Assembly: GCF_021502575.1 (NCBI RefSeq)
Contig: NZ_JAKFGN010000001.1
Location: forward strand, 2,294,001 to 2,358,000
DNA from: Bradyrhizobium sp. G127
Lineage (GTDB): Bacteria; Pseudomonadota; Alphaproteobacteria; Rhizobiales; Xanthobacteraceae
Direction: 5' to 3'
Length of the DNA: 64,000 nt
Below are positions 18,518-28,500 of the stretch, piece after piece. Position 1 is the first letter of the stretch. Every line of letters starts with the position of its first letter. The notes beneath the pieces are model-generated. The model did not search any database. It saw nothing but the letters and a program-made list of their open reading frames with translations, and was not told where the DNA came from. The translations under genes and the position numbers were made by a program.

Positions 18518-18642
18518 ATCCATCGACGACTGGCCGTGGTTCGACTGCCTCTGACGCCAGAGGCGAAACTGGGCGCACTCACTGAAATAAGCTGGCGGAT
18601 GAAAGTTCTTGGGTTGATGAGCTATTTCTTGGGCATACACCG

Positions 18643-19392
18643 ATGACGCTTGACCTTTCCGTCGTCGGCATTGTCACGGCGTTCGCGGCCGGAGCGGTCT
18701 CGTTCCTATCGCCGTGTGTCCTTCCCCTGGTGCCGGCATACATCTCATATGTTGCAGGTCAAAGCCTCCCACCGGCGGACGGCGATCAATCGGTCCCGGC
18801 TCGGATGCAGCTTCGCGTACTGTTTTTGAGTGTATGCTTTGTCCTCGGATTTACGACGATCTTTGTGGCACTTGGTGCCGGCGCCAACGCCTTGAGCTTG
18901 GTGCTCGCAGTTTACCGATACGAAATCAATATACTTAGCGGTCTACTGGTAATCCTGTTTGGTATCTTTACGACAGGCCTCTGGCGTCCTGCTTGGATCG
19001 AGCGCGACACGCGCGTGCAAATCGCACGGCCGGGCACAGGACCGGTCTCTGCCTATCTCCTCGGTACTGCATTTGCGTTTGGATGGACGCCCTGCATTGG
19101 TCCGGTCCTTGGCGCAATCCTTGCAGTCGCGGCTTCGTCTTCCTCCGGCGCGAGCGGTGTGGCGCTGCTTGCCATTTACTCTCTCGGCCTTGGGTTGCCG
19201 TTCGTTCTGGCGGCGCTTTTTTCCAGCAGATTTGTCGGACGCTTGGGAAAATTTGGACGCGCCGGTCGCATTTTGCAGTTGATTGCCGGATTCGTGATGA
19301 TCGCTATGGGGGTTGCAATGATTACCGGTCATCTCACTGACGTTGCGATCTGGTTCTTCGAAACGTTTCCGATGCTGGGTCAAATCGGCTGA
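18643..19392 (+). CDS. ccdA: CcdA/DsbD-type thiol-disulfide transmembrane protein
   Basis: The 249-residue protein has six membrane helices and passes reducing equivalents across the inner membrane. The redox Cys residues are C25 in SPCVLPLVP and C151 in TPCIGPVLG, the two hallmarks of the CcdA family. It sits between the metal ATPase and lspA, with 125 bases of spacer before it. CcdA with a P-type ATPase and LspA recurs in mobile metal-resistance loci, so it may supply periplasmic reductant rather than serve cytochrome c maturation. Confidence 0.88.
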   Translation: MTLDLSVVGIVTAFAAGAVSFLSPCVLPLVPAYISYVAGQSLPPADGDQSVPARMQLRVLFLSVCFVLGFTTIFVALGAGANALSLVLAVYRYEINILSGLLVILFGIFTTGLWRPAWIERDTRVQIARPGTGPVSAYLLGTAFAFGWTPCIGPVLGAILAVAASSSSGASGVALLAIYSLGLGLPFVLAALFSSRFVGRLGKFGRAGRILQLIAGFVMIAMGVAMITGHLTDVAIWFFETFPMLGQIG

Positions 19393-19417
19393 GCAGGCGC
19401 GCAGGTGGAGTGTGATA

Positions 19418-19903
19418 ATGCGAGCAACACTGGCGGTGGCTGCAACATGGTACATCATAGACCAAGCCAGCAAATGGTGGATACTCAATCATCTCATGAA
19501 TCCGCCGGCGACGATCAGCCTTACGCCGTTTTTTAACATAGTGCTGGGCTGGAATACCGGAGTTAGCTTTGGGCTGTTTGGAGGCCTTGGTGTTCCGGCG
19601 TGGATTTTCGTGGCATTCGCGATCGCGATGTCCGCAGCCCTTTTGGTCTGGTTGGGTCGCGCTAACGTCCCATTCGTGCGCGTTGCCATCGGCTTGATCG
19701 TCGGTGGAGCGCTCGGGAATGCCACGGACCGCCTACGGCGCGGTGCCGTACCTGATTTTTTGGATTTTCATCTCGGGAATTGGCACTGGCCGGCCTTCAA
19801 CATGGCCGACGTCGGGGTCGTCTGCGGAACATCTCTGCTGATGTTGCATTTCGTCACACAACCGGGCAGCGCCAACACGGCAAGCACACAAGAAGAACGC
19901 TGA
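19418..19903 (+). CDS. lspA: Signal peptidase II homologue (LspA/PbrC type)
   Basis: The 161-residue aspartyl protease of the inner membrane removes lipoprotein signal peptides. Four membrane helices are visible. The catalytic Asp pair lies in NATDRLRRGAVPDFLDF and in FNMADV. I start at ATG 19418, where homologues begin (MRATLAVAATWYIIDQ). A second copy of lspA would be expected in the core genome. This copy, next to a metal ATPase, resembles PbrC of lead-resistance operons; it may process the lipoprotein encoded next. Confidence 0.88.
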   Translation: MRATLAVAATWYIIDQASKWWILNHLMNPPATISLTPFFNIVLGWNTGVSFGLFGGLGVPAWIFVAFAIAMSAALLVWLGRANVPFVRVAIGLIVGGALGNATDRLRRGAVPDFLDFHLGNWHWPAFNMADVGVVCGTSLLMLHFVTQPGSANTASTQEER

Positions 19904-19948
19904 TGTTTGTAAGCACGGCTTGCACTCTATAACGCTTCGGAGTTCGAA

Positions 19949-20935
19949 TTGTCGAAGATCATCGCCACACTTATGGTTTCAGTCATTCTCCTGGGATGTT
20001 CGACGCCTCAATTTGACGCTGCTAAGCATCTGCGGCCGATACCCACAGTCTTATTGTCAGACATGCAGGCCAAGGGAATGACCTCGTCAGCCCCGATCTT
20101 GGTGCGCATCTTCAAACAGGAAAATGAACTTGAAGTGTGGAAACGCGAGAGCAGCGGCCGTTACGCTTTGCTGAAGACGTACGGCATTTGTCGATGGTCC
20201 GGCCAGTTAGGTCCGAAAAATCGGGAAGGAGACCGTCAGGCCCCTGAGGGATTCTATCTCGTTACGCCTAAGCAAATGAACCCTCGCTCGGAGCTCTTTC
20301 TTTCATTCGATCTGGGATTTCCGAACGAGGTCGATCGGGCGCACGGTCGATCTGGACGTCATTTGATGGTGCATGGTGAATGCACTTCGAGCGGATGCTA
20401 CGCGATGACGAATGACGGGATGGCTGAAATATATGCGCTTGCGCGGGAGGCGTTCGCCGGCGGCCAAAAGGCCATCCAAGTTCAAGCATTACCGTTTCGC
20501 ATGACAGCTGAGAATCTGGCCAAATACCGTGCCGATCCAAATTTTGCGTTTTGGAAGAATCTGAAGGAAGGTTCGGATCATTTCGAGGTTGTGCGTCACG
20601 AGCCTAGAGTTGACGCGTGCGGCGGGAACTACGTTTTCAATGCGAGCGCGCCTCGGGGCCCGCTTCGCGCCTCTCGGCCCTGCCCGGAATTGGTGTATGA
20701 ACCAGAAACAGCGGCACTTGTTGAGGAAAAGCAACGCAACGACACCCAACAGGTAGCTCAGCTCGTGCGCGCCGGCACTGGTGCATTCAAACGCGTTTAC
20801 CTCGATGGAGACATGCACAAAAGTTATCGGCGCTTATTGGACGCGGCACCCTCATCATATGCGAGCTTCAACGTCGCCGAGGTCAGTCGGCTGGAGGCGT
20901 TAAAGGGAGAGCCGCTAGAAATGCCAATCCAATAA
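19949..20935 (+). CDS. YafK-type murein L,D-transpeptidase lipoprotein
   Basis: The 328-residue lipoprotein has a signal ending LLGCS (Cys17). The YkuD-like catalytic segment is visible as H142-G-E-C-T-S-S-G-C150, followed by YAM, the HG...SxGC arrangement of L,D-transpeptidases. PEGFYLVTPKQMNP upstream of it is typical of the YafK subgroup. It should act on peptidoglycan cross-links in the periplasm. The TTG start with CGGAG seven bases upstream is the best available. The association with metal genes and lspA suggests envelope adaptation, which is inference. Confidence 0.82.
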   Translation: MSKIIATLMVSVILLGCSTPQFDAAKHLRPIPTVLLSDMQAKGMTSSAPILVRIFKQENELEVWKRESSGRYALLKTYGICRWSGQLGPKNREGDRQAPEGFYLVTPKQMNPRSELFLSFDLGFPNEVDRAHGRSGRHLMVHGECTSSGCYAMTNDGMAEIYALAREAFAGGQKAIQVQALPFRMTAENLAKYRADPNFAFWKNLKEGSDHFEVVRHEPRVDACGGNYVFNASAPRGPLRASRPCPELVYEPETAALVEEKQRNDTQQVAQLVRAGTGAFKRVYLDGDMHKSYRRLLDAAPSSYASFNVAEVSRLEALKGEPLEMPIQ

Positions 20936-21107
20936 CTGCATTGCTTTGCAAGCGCTGAGATGGATTAGGGAGGTCGAGCACGGTCACCTGCCGGCAGGAC
21001 GTTAAGCAGCTTGAAAATTCAAGCCGTTGAAGGGTGGCTGAAAGTCGGCCGCTGACCATAGGAAGCTCCGATTCCGCTCATAATCGGGCCAAGACGAGAG
21101 AGAGAGA

Positions 21108-22091
21108 ATGGACAGTCAGAGTATCAGGGCTATTCTGGAGAACCGGCAAATCGGTATTTATTTTGGTACCGTCGTGGTGGCAGGCATAAGCGCCTTGCTT
21201 CTCCCTGGCACGACTACTCTTGAGGCCGGTGTCAATCCTGCGCTTGCACTGATGCTGTTCGTGACCTTTCTACAGGTACCGCTTGCAGACCTCAGGCAAC
21301 ATTTCGCTCGGCTCGATTTCCTCGCAGCTCTGCTCATCGCGAACTTCATCGCCGTTCCGCTTCTCGTGGCGGCGCTTGTTCAACTCCTCCCTGCTGGCTC
21401 TATGGAGAGACTTGGTGTGCTCTTGGTGCTGCTCACTCCTTGCATCGATTACGTCGTGACGTTTTCACATCTGGGCCGAGCCGATGCCCGTTTGTTGCTG
21501 GCGACGACACCAGCCCTGCTTATTTTGCAAATGCTGCTGCTACCGATTTATCTTGGTCTGTTGCTTGGGGAAGATGCCGCCGGTCTCGTGCAGTTCGGGC
21601 CTTTCGTCCATGCATTCGTGTGGTTGATTGCTGTTCCTCTCGTTCTTGCTGCCGTCGTGCAGTTATGGGCTGCGAGCAGCAACGCCATTACTCGGATGTC
21701 AACGGTGTTGGGGATGCTGGCGGTGCCGGCGACAGCGCTTGTCCTGCTCGTGGTCACCGCCGCCGTGGTGCCGCGGCTTGGGTCGGCAATGAATGCTGTG
21801 TTGCACGTGCTTCCAATTTATGTAGCGTTCGCGGTTTCCGCGCCCTTGATCGGTTGGAGCATTGGGCGACTGTTCCGTCTCGATGCGCCGGCCGGCCGAT
21901 CAGTTACCTTCAGTGCTGGGACGCGGAATTCGCTCGTGGTGCTGCCGCTTGCATTTGCAATACCCGGCGCAGTCCCGGTATTGCCTGCCGTCATTGTAGC
22001 GCAGACGCTTGTCGAGCTGGTCAGCGAACTACTCTATGTTCGCTTCATCGGGAAACTCGGTCCGGCCCCGTCATTGTCCGACGCGGCCTAA
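21108..22091 (+). CDS. Arsenic-resistance/BASS-type permease
   Basis: The 327-residue protein has about ten membrane helices and belongs to the bile acid:sodium symporter superfamily. The segment LLTPCIDYVVTFSHLGRAD and the later SAGTRNSLVVLPLAFA match the group annotated as arsenic-resistance proteins, related to Acr3. The helix 4 Cys (in TPC) matches the conserved Acr3 Cys. No arsR or linked arsenate reductase is next to it, so the substrate is uncertain. GAGAGAGAGA precedes the ATG. Confidence 0.75.
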   Translation: MDSQSIRAILENRQIGIYFGTVVVAGISALLLPGTTTLEAGVNPALALMLFVTFLQVPLADLRQHFARLDFLAALLIANFIAVPLLVAALVQLLPAGSMERLGVLLVLLTPCIDYVVTFSHLGRADARLLLATTPALLILQMLLLPIYLGLLLGEDAAGLVQFGPFVHAFVWLIAVPLVLAAVVQLWAASSNAITRMSTVLGMLAVPATALVLLVVTAAVVPRLGSAMNAVLHVLPIYVAFAVSAPLIGWSIGRLFRLDAPAGRSVTFSAGTRNSLVVLPLAFAIPGAVPVLPAVIVAQTLVELVSELLYVRFIGKLGPAPSLSDAA

Positions 22092-22152
22092 CCTGAACAG
22101 ATGCGAACGGACCCTGGCCAACACAGACACTCGCGTACGCGGTCATACTGAC

Positions 22153-22797
22153 ATGCCTATAACTCGCCCTTCATCACACATGAGTTCGGTGCGCGTTCGA
22201 TTGCTCACGTTCGTATGTAAATGGGGCTACCGGTTAACTATTCGGGCGCGAACCTGGTGTGAGCCGCTGATACAGGAATCCGCGCTACGTTCAGGCGAGC
22301 GAGTGCTGGAGGTGAGCGCGGAGGGTTGCAGCTTGTGCGAGGTGCTTGCACGGCAGTATCCCGCCGTACATTTTTCTGCCGTACAGCCTGCGGGATCAAA
22401 CAAGAGCGTTCGCGGCCCCTTAAGCAATCTCGAGCTTTTGCACGGGGATCAGTACTGCATCGATTGCCGTGCTGCATCATTCGACAAGGTGATCTTATCG
22501 CTCGCGCTGCATCCTTTACGGCAGAGTGATAAGGTTGCCCTCCTCAAGGAGATGAGGCGAGTATTGCGGCACGGCGGTACACTGCACATTGCCGACTTCG
22601 ACCAGCCGCTGCACCGGCGAGAGATCCACGCACTTCGCGGCACCGGCTACTTGTTCGGCTCTGAGACCGCGAAGCCCCATCTCGACGGCAGTTGGTTGAA
22701 TTTAATCAAGCAGACAGGGTTTGATGGTGTACGTCGCGTGAATACCGTTTCCGAGATAGTCGGCCGCATCGCCATAATCCGCGCACGCCGCAGCTGA
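22153..22797 (+). CDS. Class I SAM-dependent methyltransferase, atypical motif I
   Basis: About 214 residues from ATG 22153; ATG 22180 is an alternative. The Rossmann fold order is visible: motif I is VLEVSAEGCSLCEVL, an acidic block follows near ELLHGDQ, then FDKVILSLALHPL and the LLKEMRRVLRHGGTLHIADFD segment typical of UbiE/ArsM-like enzymes. Motif I departs from the usual GxGxG pattern. It follows the arsenic-type permease by 61 bases. It lacks the Cys set of arsenite methyltransferase, so ArsM is not supported. Confidence 0.7.
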   Translation: MPITRPSSHMSSVRVRLLTFVCKWGYRLTIRARTWCEPLIQESALRSGERVLEVSAEGCSLCEVLARQYPAVHFSAVQPAGSNKSVRGPLSNLELLHGDQYCIDCRAASFDKVILSLALHPLRQSDKVALLKEMRRVLRHGGTLHIADFDQPLHRREIHALRGTGYLFGSETAKPHLDGSWLNLIKQTGFDGVRRVNTVSEIVGRIAIIRARRS

Positions 22798-22814
22798 ACG
22801 GGGCGGAGGGGTCG

Positions 22815-23183
22815 GTGATCGTGGTCATTAGACCCAATTGCGGTTGCTGTTCAGGCTGGGTGCGCCATCTCAAGGATGCTAACTTCGCGGTTAAGGTCGA
22901 GGAAACGACAAGCCTTCACGGCGTCCGGAGTCGTCTCGGCGTGCCGTCTGACTTGGCCGCTTGTCATACCGCTGAAGTGGGCGGATATGTCCTCGAGGGA
23001 CATGTCCCTGCAGCCGCTGTACGACAACTGTTAGAGAAGCGGCCCATGCCGTCGGGTTGGCGGTCCCCGGTAGGATCACCCGGGATGGAAGGCGGCGTGC
23101 CAGATAAATATGAGGTCGTTCTTTTCGGCGCTTCCGGCCGTCAAATGGTTATGCGTTTCATCGGTGGGGATATCGCCGGTTAA
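22815..23183 (+). CDS. DUF411 metal-binding protein
   Basis: The 122-residue protein starts at GTG. DUF411 hallmarks are C9, C11 and C12 in PNCGCCSGW, a C50-H51 pair in LAACHTA, GGYVLEGHVP, and the GSPGME block. Unlike most family members it shows no signal peptide ahead of the Cys cluster, so it may be cytoplasmic or its start may be lost. DUF411 proteins are usually linked to copper or arsenic resistance genes, as here. Confidence 0.82.
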   Translation: MIVVIRPNCGCCSGWVRHLKDANFAVKVEETTSLHGVRSRLGVPSDLAACHTAEVGGYVLEGHVPAAAVRQLLEKRPMPSGWRSPVGSPGMEGGVPDKYEVVLFGASGRQMVMRFIGGDIAG

Positions 23184-23207
23184 GGCGGTTCTCATAACCA
23201 TGTCGTA

Positions 23208-23231
23208 GGTAACGATCGCGCGATCGTTACC
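23208..23231. promoter_or_regulatory. 24-bp perfect palindrome upstream of copper-type genes
   Basis: GGTAACGATCGC followed directly by its own reverse complement gives 24 bases of perfect dyad with no loop and no T-run, so an operator is more likely than a terminator. It lies 70 bases before the ATG at 23302. No regulator that would obviously bind it is encoded nearby. Confidence 0.5.
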
Positions 23232-23301
23232 CTCATTGTGGTGGCGAATTTGTAATGTGATCCGTCTTCCCAAGTCCACGATCCTATGTGATGTTAAGGT
23301 C

Positions 23302-23658
23302 ATGGATTTTTGCCGATTCATCAGCCGTTTGCTGGCGGTCTTTGCGATCGTTGGGCTCGTTGCATCGCCGCTGGCCACGCCAGCGGCGGCAAAACTGCTG
23401 CCGGCGGGCGAGATGAACGATATGTCGATGATGTCCGCCGACATGCCTTGCTGTCCGGATACGCAGAAGAGCAACGATTGCCGGGATTGTCCGCTTCGCG
23501 CGATGTGCACACTGACCGTTGCTCAGGCTGAACCTCCTATGGCGACCGAAATTTTGGCACCTCCGCCAACTCGCCGCCCGTTCTCAGCTTTCAACGATAT
23601 GATCGCCGATAGCCTCGACGGTTCTCCCCCCGACCATCCTCCTCGAATCCTGATCTAA
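23302..23658 (+). CDS. Small secreted Cys/Met-rich protein
   Basis: The 118-residue protein has a signal sequence (residues 1-30, ending TPAAA). The mature part has a cluster CCPDTQKSNDCRDCPLRAMC with five Cys and preceding Met residues (MNDMSMMSADM), suggesting metal binding. The pattern is known from periplasmic proteins next to copper efflux genes in alphaproteobacteria, though I cannot name the family. It lies upstream of the FixH-like protein and cusBA. Confidence 0.65.
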   Translation: MDFCRFISRLLAVFAIVGLVASPLATPAAAKLLPAGEMNDMSMMSADMPCCPDTQKSNDCRDCPLRAMCTLTVAQAEPPMATEILAPPPTRRPFSAFNDMIADSLDGSPPDHPPRILI

Positions 23659-23754
23659 TCGGCGCTTTGGCGCCGGTTCGCTGCCGTTCGGCCTTCAGGC
23701 TGAGCGGGTAAAATGCATGCCGCTTGCGGTAGACCAGGACATTGAGGATTGAAA

Positions 23755-24159
23755 ATGAAGACGTTCAACTACACGCGCGCCGTTCGGGCCGCGCTCATCG
23801 GTATTGCGATGACCGGATCGGTCACCGCCGCACGCGCCGACATCAAAGACTATGAGTTCCAGCTCGTCGATCAGACCGTCAAGGCTGGCCCGGACAAAAT
23901 CGTTACGGTTCGGCTCGTCAACAAGACCACCGGCAAGCCGGTGCCTGATGCGGTGATCTTCGCAACGCGTCTCGACATGGCGCCCGATGGCATGCAGGAA
24001 ATGGCGACCAAGATCGTGCCCGCTCCGGGCGCGGAGCCGGGCAGTTACAAGTTCAAGGCGACGTTTGGGATGGCGGGCCGATGGCAGCTTTCTCTCGGTG
24101 CAAAGGTCCAGGGCGAAACCGGCACTGTCGAAAGCAAACTCGTCATTACGGCGCAGTGA
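23755..24159 (+). CDS. FixH/YtkA-like periplasmic protein
   Basis: The 134-residue protein has a signal sequence ending ARA (near residue 28) and one beta-sandwich YtkA/FixH domain. That domain has VTVRLVNKTTGKPVPDAVI and ends with the YKFKATFGMAGRWQLSL strand pattern. GAGGA lies six bases before ATG 23755. Its stop overlaps the cusB start (ATGA), so it is part of the cus operon. Similar proteins commonly precede CusB in alphaproteobacterial copper loci. Confidence 0.8.
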   Translation: MKTFNYTRAVRAALIGIAMTGSVTAARADIKDYEFQLVDQTVKAGPDKIVTVRLVNKTTGKPVPDAVIFATRLDMAPDGMQEMATKIVPAPGAEPGSYKFKATFGMAGRWQLSLGAKVQGETGTVESKLVITAQ

Positions 24160-25574
24160 TGAGACCGGTCAGCCTGGCTATTGCCGCCACCGCCGCGTTG
24201 ATCGCGGCGGTGGGTGGCGGATTCATCGCGGGTCGCAGTCAACATCAGCCAGCCGAAGGGGCAGACCGGGCGGTTCTGGCACCCGCAGCGGCGCAAATGA
24301 ATAGCGCAACGATCTACTACAAGGATCCTGACGGCAGACCGTTTTACTCACTAACGCCAAAGAAGGCGCCAAACGGAGGTGACTACACGGTCGTACCTGC
24401 GAGCGCCGATGTCAGTTTCGACGAAACGCCAGTGACCGAGAGCGCATCCGCGACAACCACAGAACGCAAGATCAGATACTACCGCAATCCGATGGGACTG
24501 CCGGATACGTCGCCGACGCCGAAAAAAGATTCGATGGGGATGGATTACATTCCGGTCTATGAGGGCGAGGACAGTGACGACGGATCGGTGAAGCTTTCGC
24601 CAGGGAAGATCCAGCGTACCGGCGTCAGCTCCGAACCCGCCACATCGCGCGTCATTCGAACCCTCATTCGCGCGCCAGGCACGATCCAACTCGACGAGCG
24701 CCGCATCTCCGTCATTTCGATGCGGGCCGAAAGTTGGGTCCAGAAAGTTGCAAACGTCACCACCGGCAGCAAGGTCAGCAAAGGCCAGCCGCTGATGGAA
24801 ATCTACAGTCCATCCGTGGCCTCGGCGGCCGCCGAATACATCGCCACCATCACATCGAAAGGGACGAGCGGGGTGGCCGTGTATGGTCGCGGCTCGCGAC
24901 AACGGCTGATGAACCTCGACGTTCCCGACGCGGCAATTGCCGCCATGGAGAAGAGCGGCACCGTTCCGATCACCATCGACTGGTCGGCTCCGCGCGACGG
25001 CATTGTGCTCGAACGTAACGCCATTGAAGGCATGCGCGCGCAGCCCGGGGATGTGTTGTTCCGGGTTGCGGATACGTCCGTGGTTTGGGCGATGATCGAC
25101 GTCGCGGAACGCAGTCTCGGCACGATTTCGGTTGGACAGCCGGTAACCGTAAGGGCGCGCAGCTTTCCTGGCCGCGAATTCGCCGGGAAGATCAGTGTCA
25201 TCTATCCGCAAGTGAATCGGGAAACACGAACCGCCCGGGTGCGGATCGAATTGTCCAATCCGGATGGCGCTCTGCTTCCCGACATGTATGTCGATGCGAA
25301 TATCGATATTGGCAGCTCGCAGCCTGTGCTTACCGTACCTGAAAGTGCCGTTCTCGATACTGGCAATCGTCAGGCGGTATTCGTCGAGAAAGGACAAGGG
25401 CGCTTCGAGCCGCGCGAGGTGAAACTCGGCCATCGCGGCGACGGCTATGTCGAAATCCGACAGGGCCTCACGGAGGGTGATCCTGTCGTCGTCTCGGCCA
25501 ACTTCCTGATCGATGCGGAAAGCAATCTGAAGGCCGCCCTTAAAGGGTTTTCGGACGCGGGAGGCCAGCAATGA
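24159..25574 (+). CDS. cusB: CusB-type periplasmic adaptor of a metal RND pump
   Basis: The 471-residue membrane-fusion protein has an N-terminal membrane anchor (1-22). A heavy-metal-binding domain follows (YYRNPMGLPDTSPTPKKDSMGMDYIPVY region, about residues 108-136), preceded by a second degenerate copy (YYKDPDGRPFYSLTPKK). The hairpin, lipoyl and barrel domains follow. It overlaps cusA by four bases. The paired Met-containing domain suggests Cu(I)/Ag(I) handover to the pump. Confidence 0.92.
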   Translation: MRPVSLAIAATAALIAAVGGGFIAGRSQHQPAEGADRAVLAPAAAQMNSATIYYKDPDGRPFYSLTPKKAPNGGDYTVVPASADVSFDETPVTESASATTTERKIRYYRNPMGLPDTSPTPKKDSMGMDYIPVYEGEDSDDGSVKLSPGKIQRTGVSSEPATSRVIRTLIRAPGTIQLDERRISVISMRAESWVQKVANVTTGSKVSKGQPLMEIYSPSVASAAAEYIATITSKGTSGVAVYGRGSRQRLMNLDVPDAAIAAMEKSGTVPITIDWSAPRDGIVLERNAIEGMRAQPGDVLFRVADTSVVWAMIDVAERSLGTISVGQPVTVRARSFPGREFAGKISVIYPQVNRETRTARVRIELSNPDGALLPDMYVDANIDIGSSQPVLTVPESAVLDTGNRQAVFVEKGQGRFEPREVKLGHRGDGYVEIRQGLTEGDPVVVSANFLIDAESNLKAALKGFSDAGGQQ

Positions 25575-28500
25575 TCGCCCGCGTTATCAGTTGGTCGGCT
25601 CGCAACCTGCTGTTGGTCCTGTTCGGCACCGGCTTCGCCGCCGCCGCCGGCATCTACGCACTGGTCCATCTGCCGCTCGATGCGATTCCGGATCTCTCCG
25701 ACACCCAGGTGATTGTCTACACCGAATATCCGGGCCAGGCGCCGCAAGTGATCGAAGACCAAGTCACTTATCCGCTGACGACCGCGATGCTGACCGTGCC
25801 CCGATCCAAAGTCGTGCGCGGCTTCTCGTTCTTCGGGGTGTCATTCGTCTACGTCATTTTCGAAGATGGCACCGACATTTATTGGGCCCGCTCGCGGGTA
25901 CTTGAATTCCTCAACGGCGCGGCCTCGCGGTTGCCCGCCGGTGTAAGCCCGACGATCGGTCCCGACGCCACGGGCGTGGGATGGGTCTATCAATACGCGG
26001 TGGTGTCGAAGGAGCTCAACCTCGCCGATACGCGGACCATCCAGGACTGGAATCTGAAATTCGCGCTCGCGAAGGCCGAAGGTGTCGCTGAAGTCGCGAG
26101 TGTCGGTGGCTTCGTCAAGCAGTACAACGTCATCCTCGATCCGCAACGCATGCGCGATCTCGGCATCACCATGCAGAAGATGCGCGACGCGATCCGCGCC
26201 AGTAACGCGGATGTCGGCGGCCGCACCGTCGAACTCTCCGAGTTCGAATACGTCATTCGTGGCAAAGGCTATCTGAAGGGAATCAACGACCTCGGCAACA
26301 TCGTGCTGAAGACAAACAACGGCACGCCGGTTCTGCTGCGGGACGTGGCTCGCGTCGAACTTGGACCGGATGAACGGCGCGGGATTGCGGAACTTAACGG
26401 CGAGGGCGAAGTCGCCAGCGGCATTGTGCTGCAACGGTTCGGCGTCAATGCGCTTGATGTGATCGAGAATGTGAAGAAGCGCTTCAAGGAGATCGCGAGC
26501 AGCCTGCCGAAATCGGTCGAGATCGTTCCGGTCTATGACCGCTCCAACCTGATCAATGCGGCCATCGCCACGCTCAAGCATACGTTGCTGGAGGAAAGCA
26601 TCGTCGTTGCGTTCGTCTGCATCGTGTTCTTGCTGCATGTCCGCAGTGCGCTGGTCGCCATCCTGATGCTGCCGGTCGGCGTGCTGATGGCGTTCGGTGC
26701 GATGAAGCTGCTTGGAATAGGGTCAAACATCATGAGCCTCGGTGGTATCGCGATTGCGATCGGTGCCATGGTCGACGCGGCGATCGTCATGATCGAGAAT
26801 GCGCACAAGCACCTGGAGCGAGCTGAACCCGGGCGGTCAAGAGTCGACATACTGATAAACGCGGCGTCCGAGGTCGGGCCGGCGCTGTTCTTTAGCCTGC
26901 TCATCATCACCGTGTCGTTCATGCCGATCTTCACGCTGGAATCGCAGGAAGGCCGGATGTTCAGCCCGTTGGCATTCACCAAGACGTTTGCGATGGCCGC
27001 TGCTGCGTTGCTGTCGGTGACATTGGTTCCGGCGCTGATGATCATTTTCGTGCGCGGCAAGATCGTTCCGGAGCACAAGAATCCGATCAACCGCTTCCTG
27101 ATCTGGATCTATCGGCCGGTGATCAAGGCCGTGATGCGTGCCAAGGCACTGGTGATCCTCATCGCGCTGGCAATTGTTGTGGTGACGGTGTGGCCGGCGC
27201 GTCAGCTCGGCACCGAGTTCATGCCTAACCTCAACGAAGGCACGCTGCTCTACATGCCCACCACGCTGCCGGGAATTTCGGTGACCAAAGCGGGCGAACT
27301 GTTGCAGATGCAGGACAGGATCATCCGGTCGTTTCCGGAGGTGGCGTCGGTCTACGGCAAGGCCGGCCGTGCAGCAACCGCGACCGATCCGGCCCCGTCC
27401 GAGATGTTCGAGACTATCGTCAATCTGAAACCCAAGGAGCAATGGCGGCCGGGCGTGACGATTGATGGCCTGATCGCAGAGATGGACAAGTCCCTGCAGT
27501 TCCCCGGCGTCTCGAACGCCTGGACCATGCCGATCAAGGCACGCATCGACATGTTGTCGACCGGTATCCGGACGCCGATCGGCGTCAAGGTGATCGGGAC
27601 CGATCTGGTCGTGATCGACAAACTGGCGAAACAGATCGAGCAGGTTTTAAAAGCTGTGCCCGGAACGTCGTCGGCCTATGCCGAGCGGGGCATCGGCGGA
27701 TATTATCTCGACGTGACACCGGACCGTGAGGCGTTGGCGCGCTATGGCATCATGGTCCAGGATGTTCAGGACGTAATTGCGACCGCACTCGGCGGCCAGA
27801 CGGTAACCACAACAGTAGAAGGCCGTCAGCGCTACAGCGTCAACATGCGCTACCCCCGGGACTTGCGCGAGAATCCACAGGCCATCGCCAACGACGTTCT
27901 GGTTCCGATGCCGGCCGGAGGTGCAGTGCCGCTTGGGGAGGTCGCCAAGATCGAACCGGCGCGAGGGCCGACATCGATCCGCACCGAGAACGGACAGTTG
28001 GCCACCTATATCTACGTCGACATCCGCGACCGCGATCTTGGCGGCTATGTTGCCGACGCGCAGCAGGCGGTGCAGGCCAGCATTCAGTTCCCGGCGGGAT
28101 ATTATGTGGTCTGGAGCGGCCAGTACGAGTATCTCGAACGCGCGACAGCTCGCCTGAAGATCGTGGTGCCGGTGACGCTACTGATCATCTTTTTGCTACT
28201 GTACCTCAACTTCCGTTCCATCACCGAGACCATGATCGTGATGCTGTCGCTGCCGTTCGCGCTGGTCGGCGGCATCTGGCTGATGTGGGCGCTGGGCTTC
28301 AACCTGTCGGTAGCCGTCGCGGTCGGTTTCATCGCGCTGGCCGGGGTCGCCGCAGAGACTGGCGTGGTGATGCTGATCTACCTCAATCAGGCCCTTGCCG
28401 AGATCAAGGCGCAGCGTGACGCCGAAAAGCGAACACTGACCCGTCACGACCTCTACGACGCCATCATGGAGGGCGCCGTGGAGCGGGTGCGACCGAAGAT

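Noticed and set aside
22153-22797. Arsenite methyltransferase ArsM
   Set aside because: The conserved arsenic-binding Cys residues are absent and motif I is atypical.
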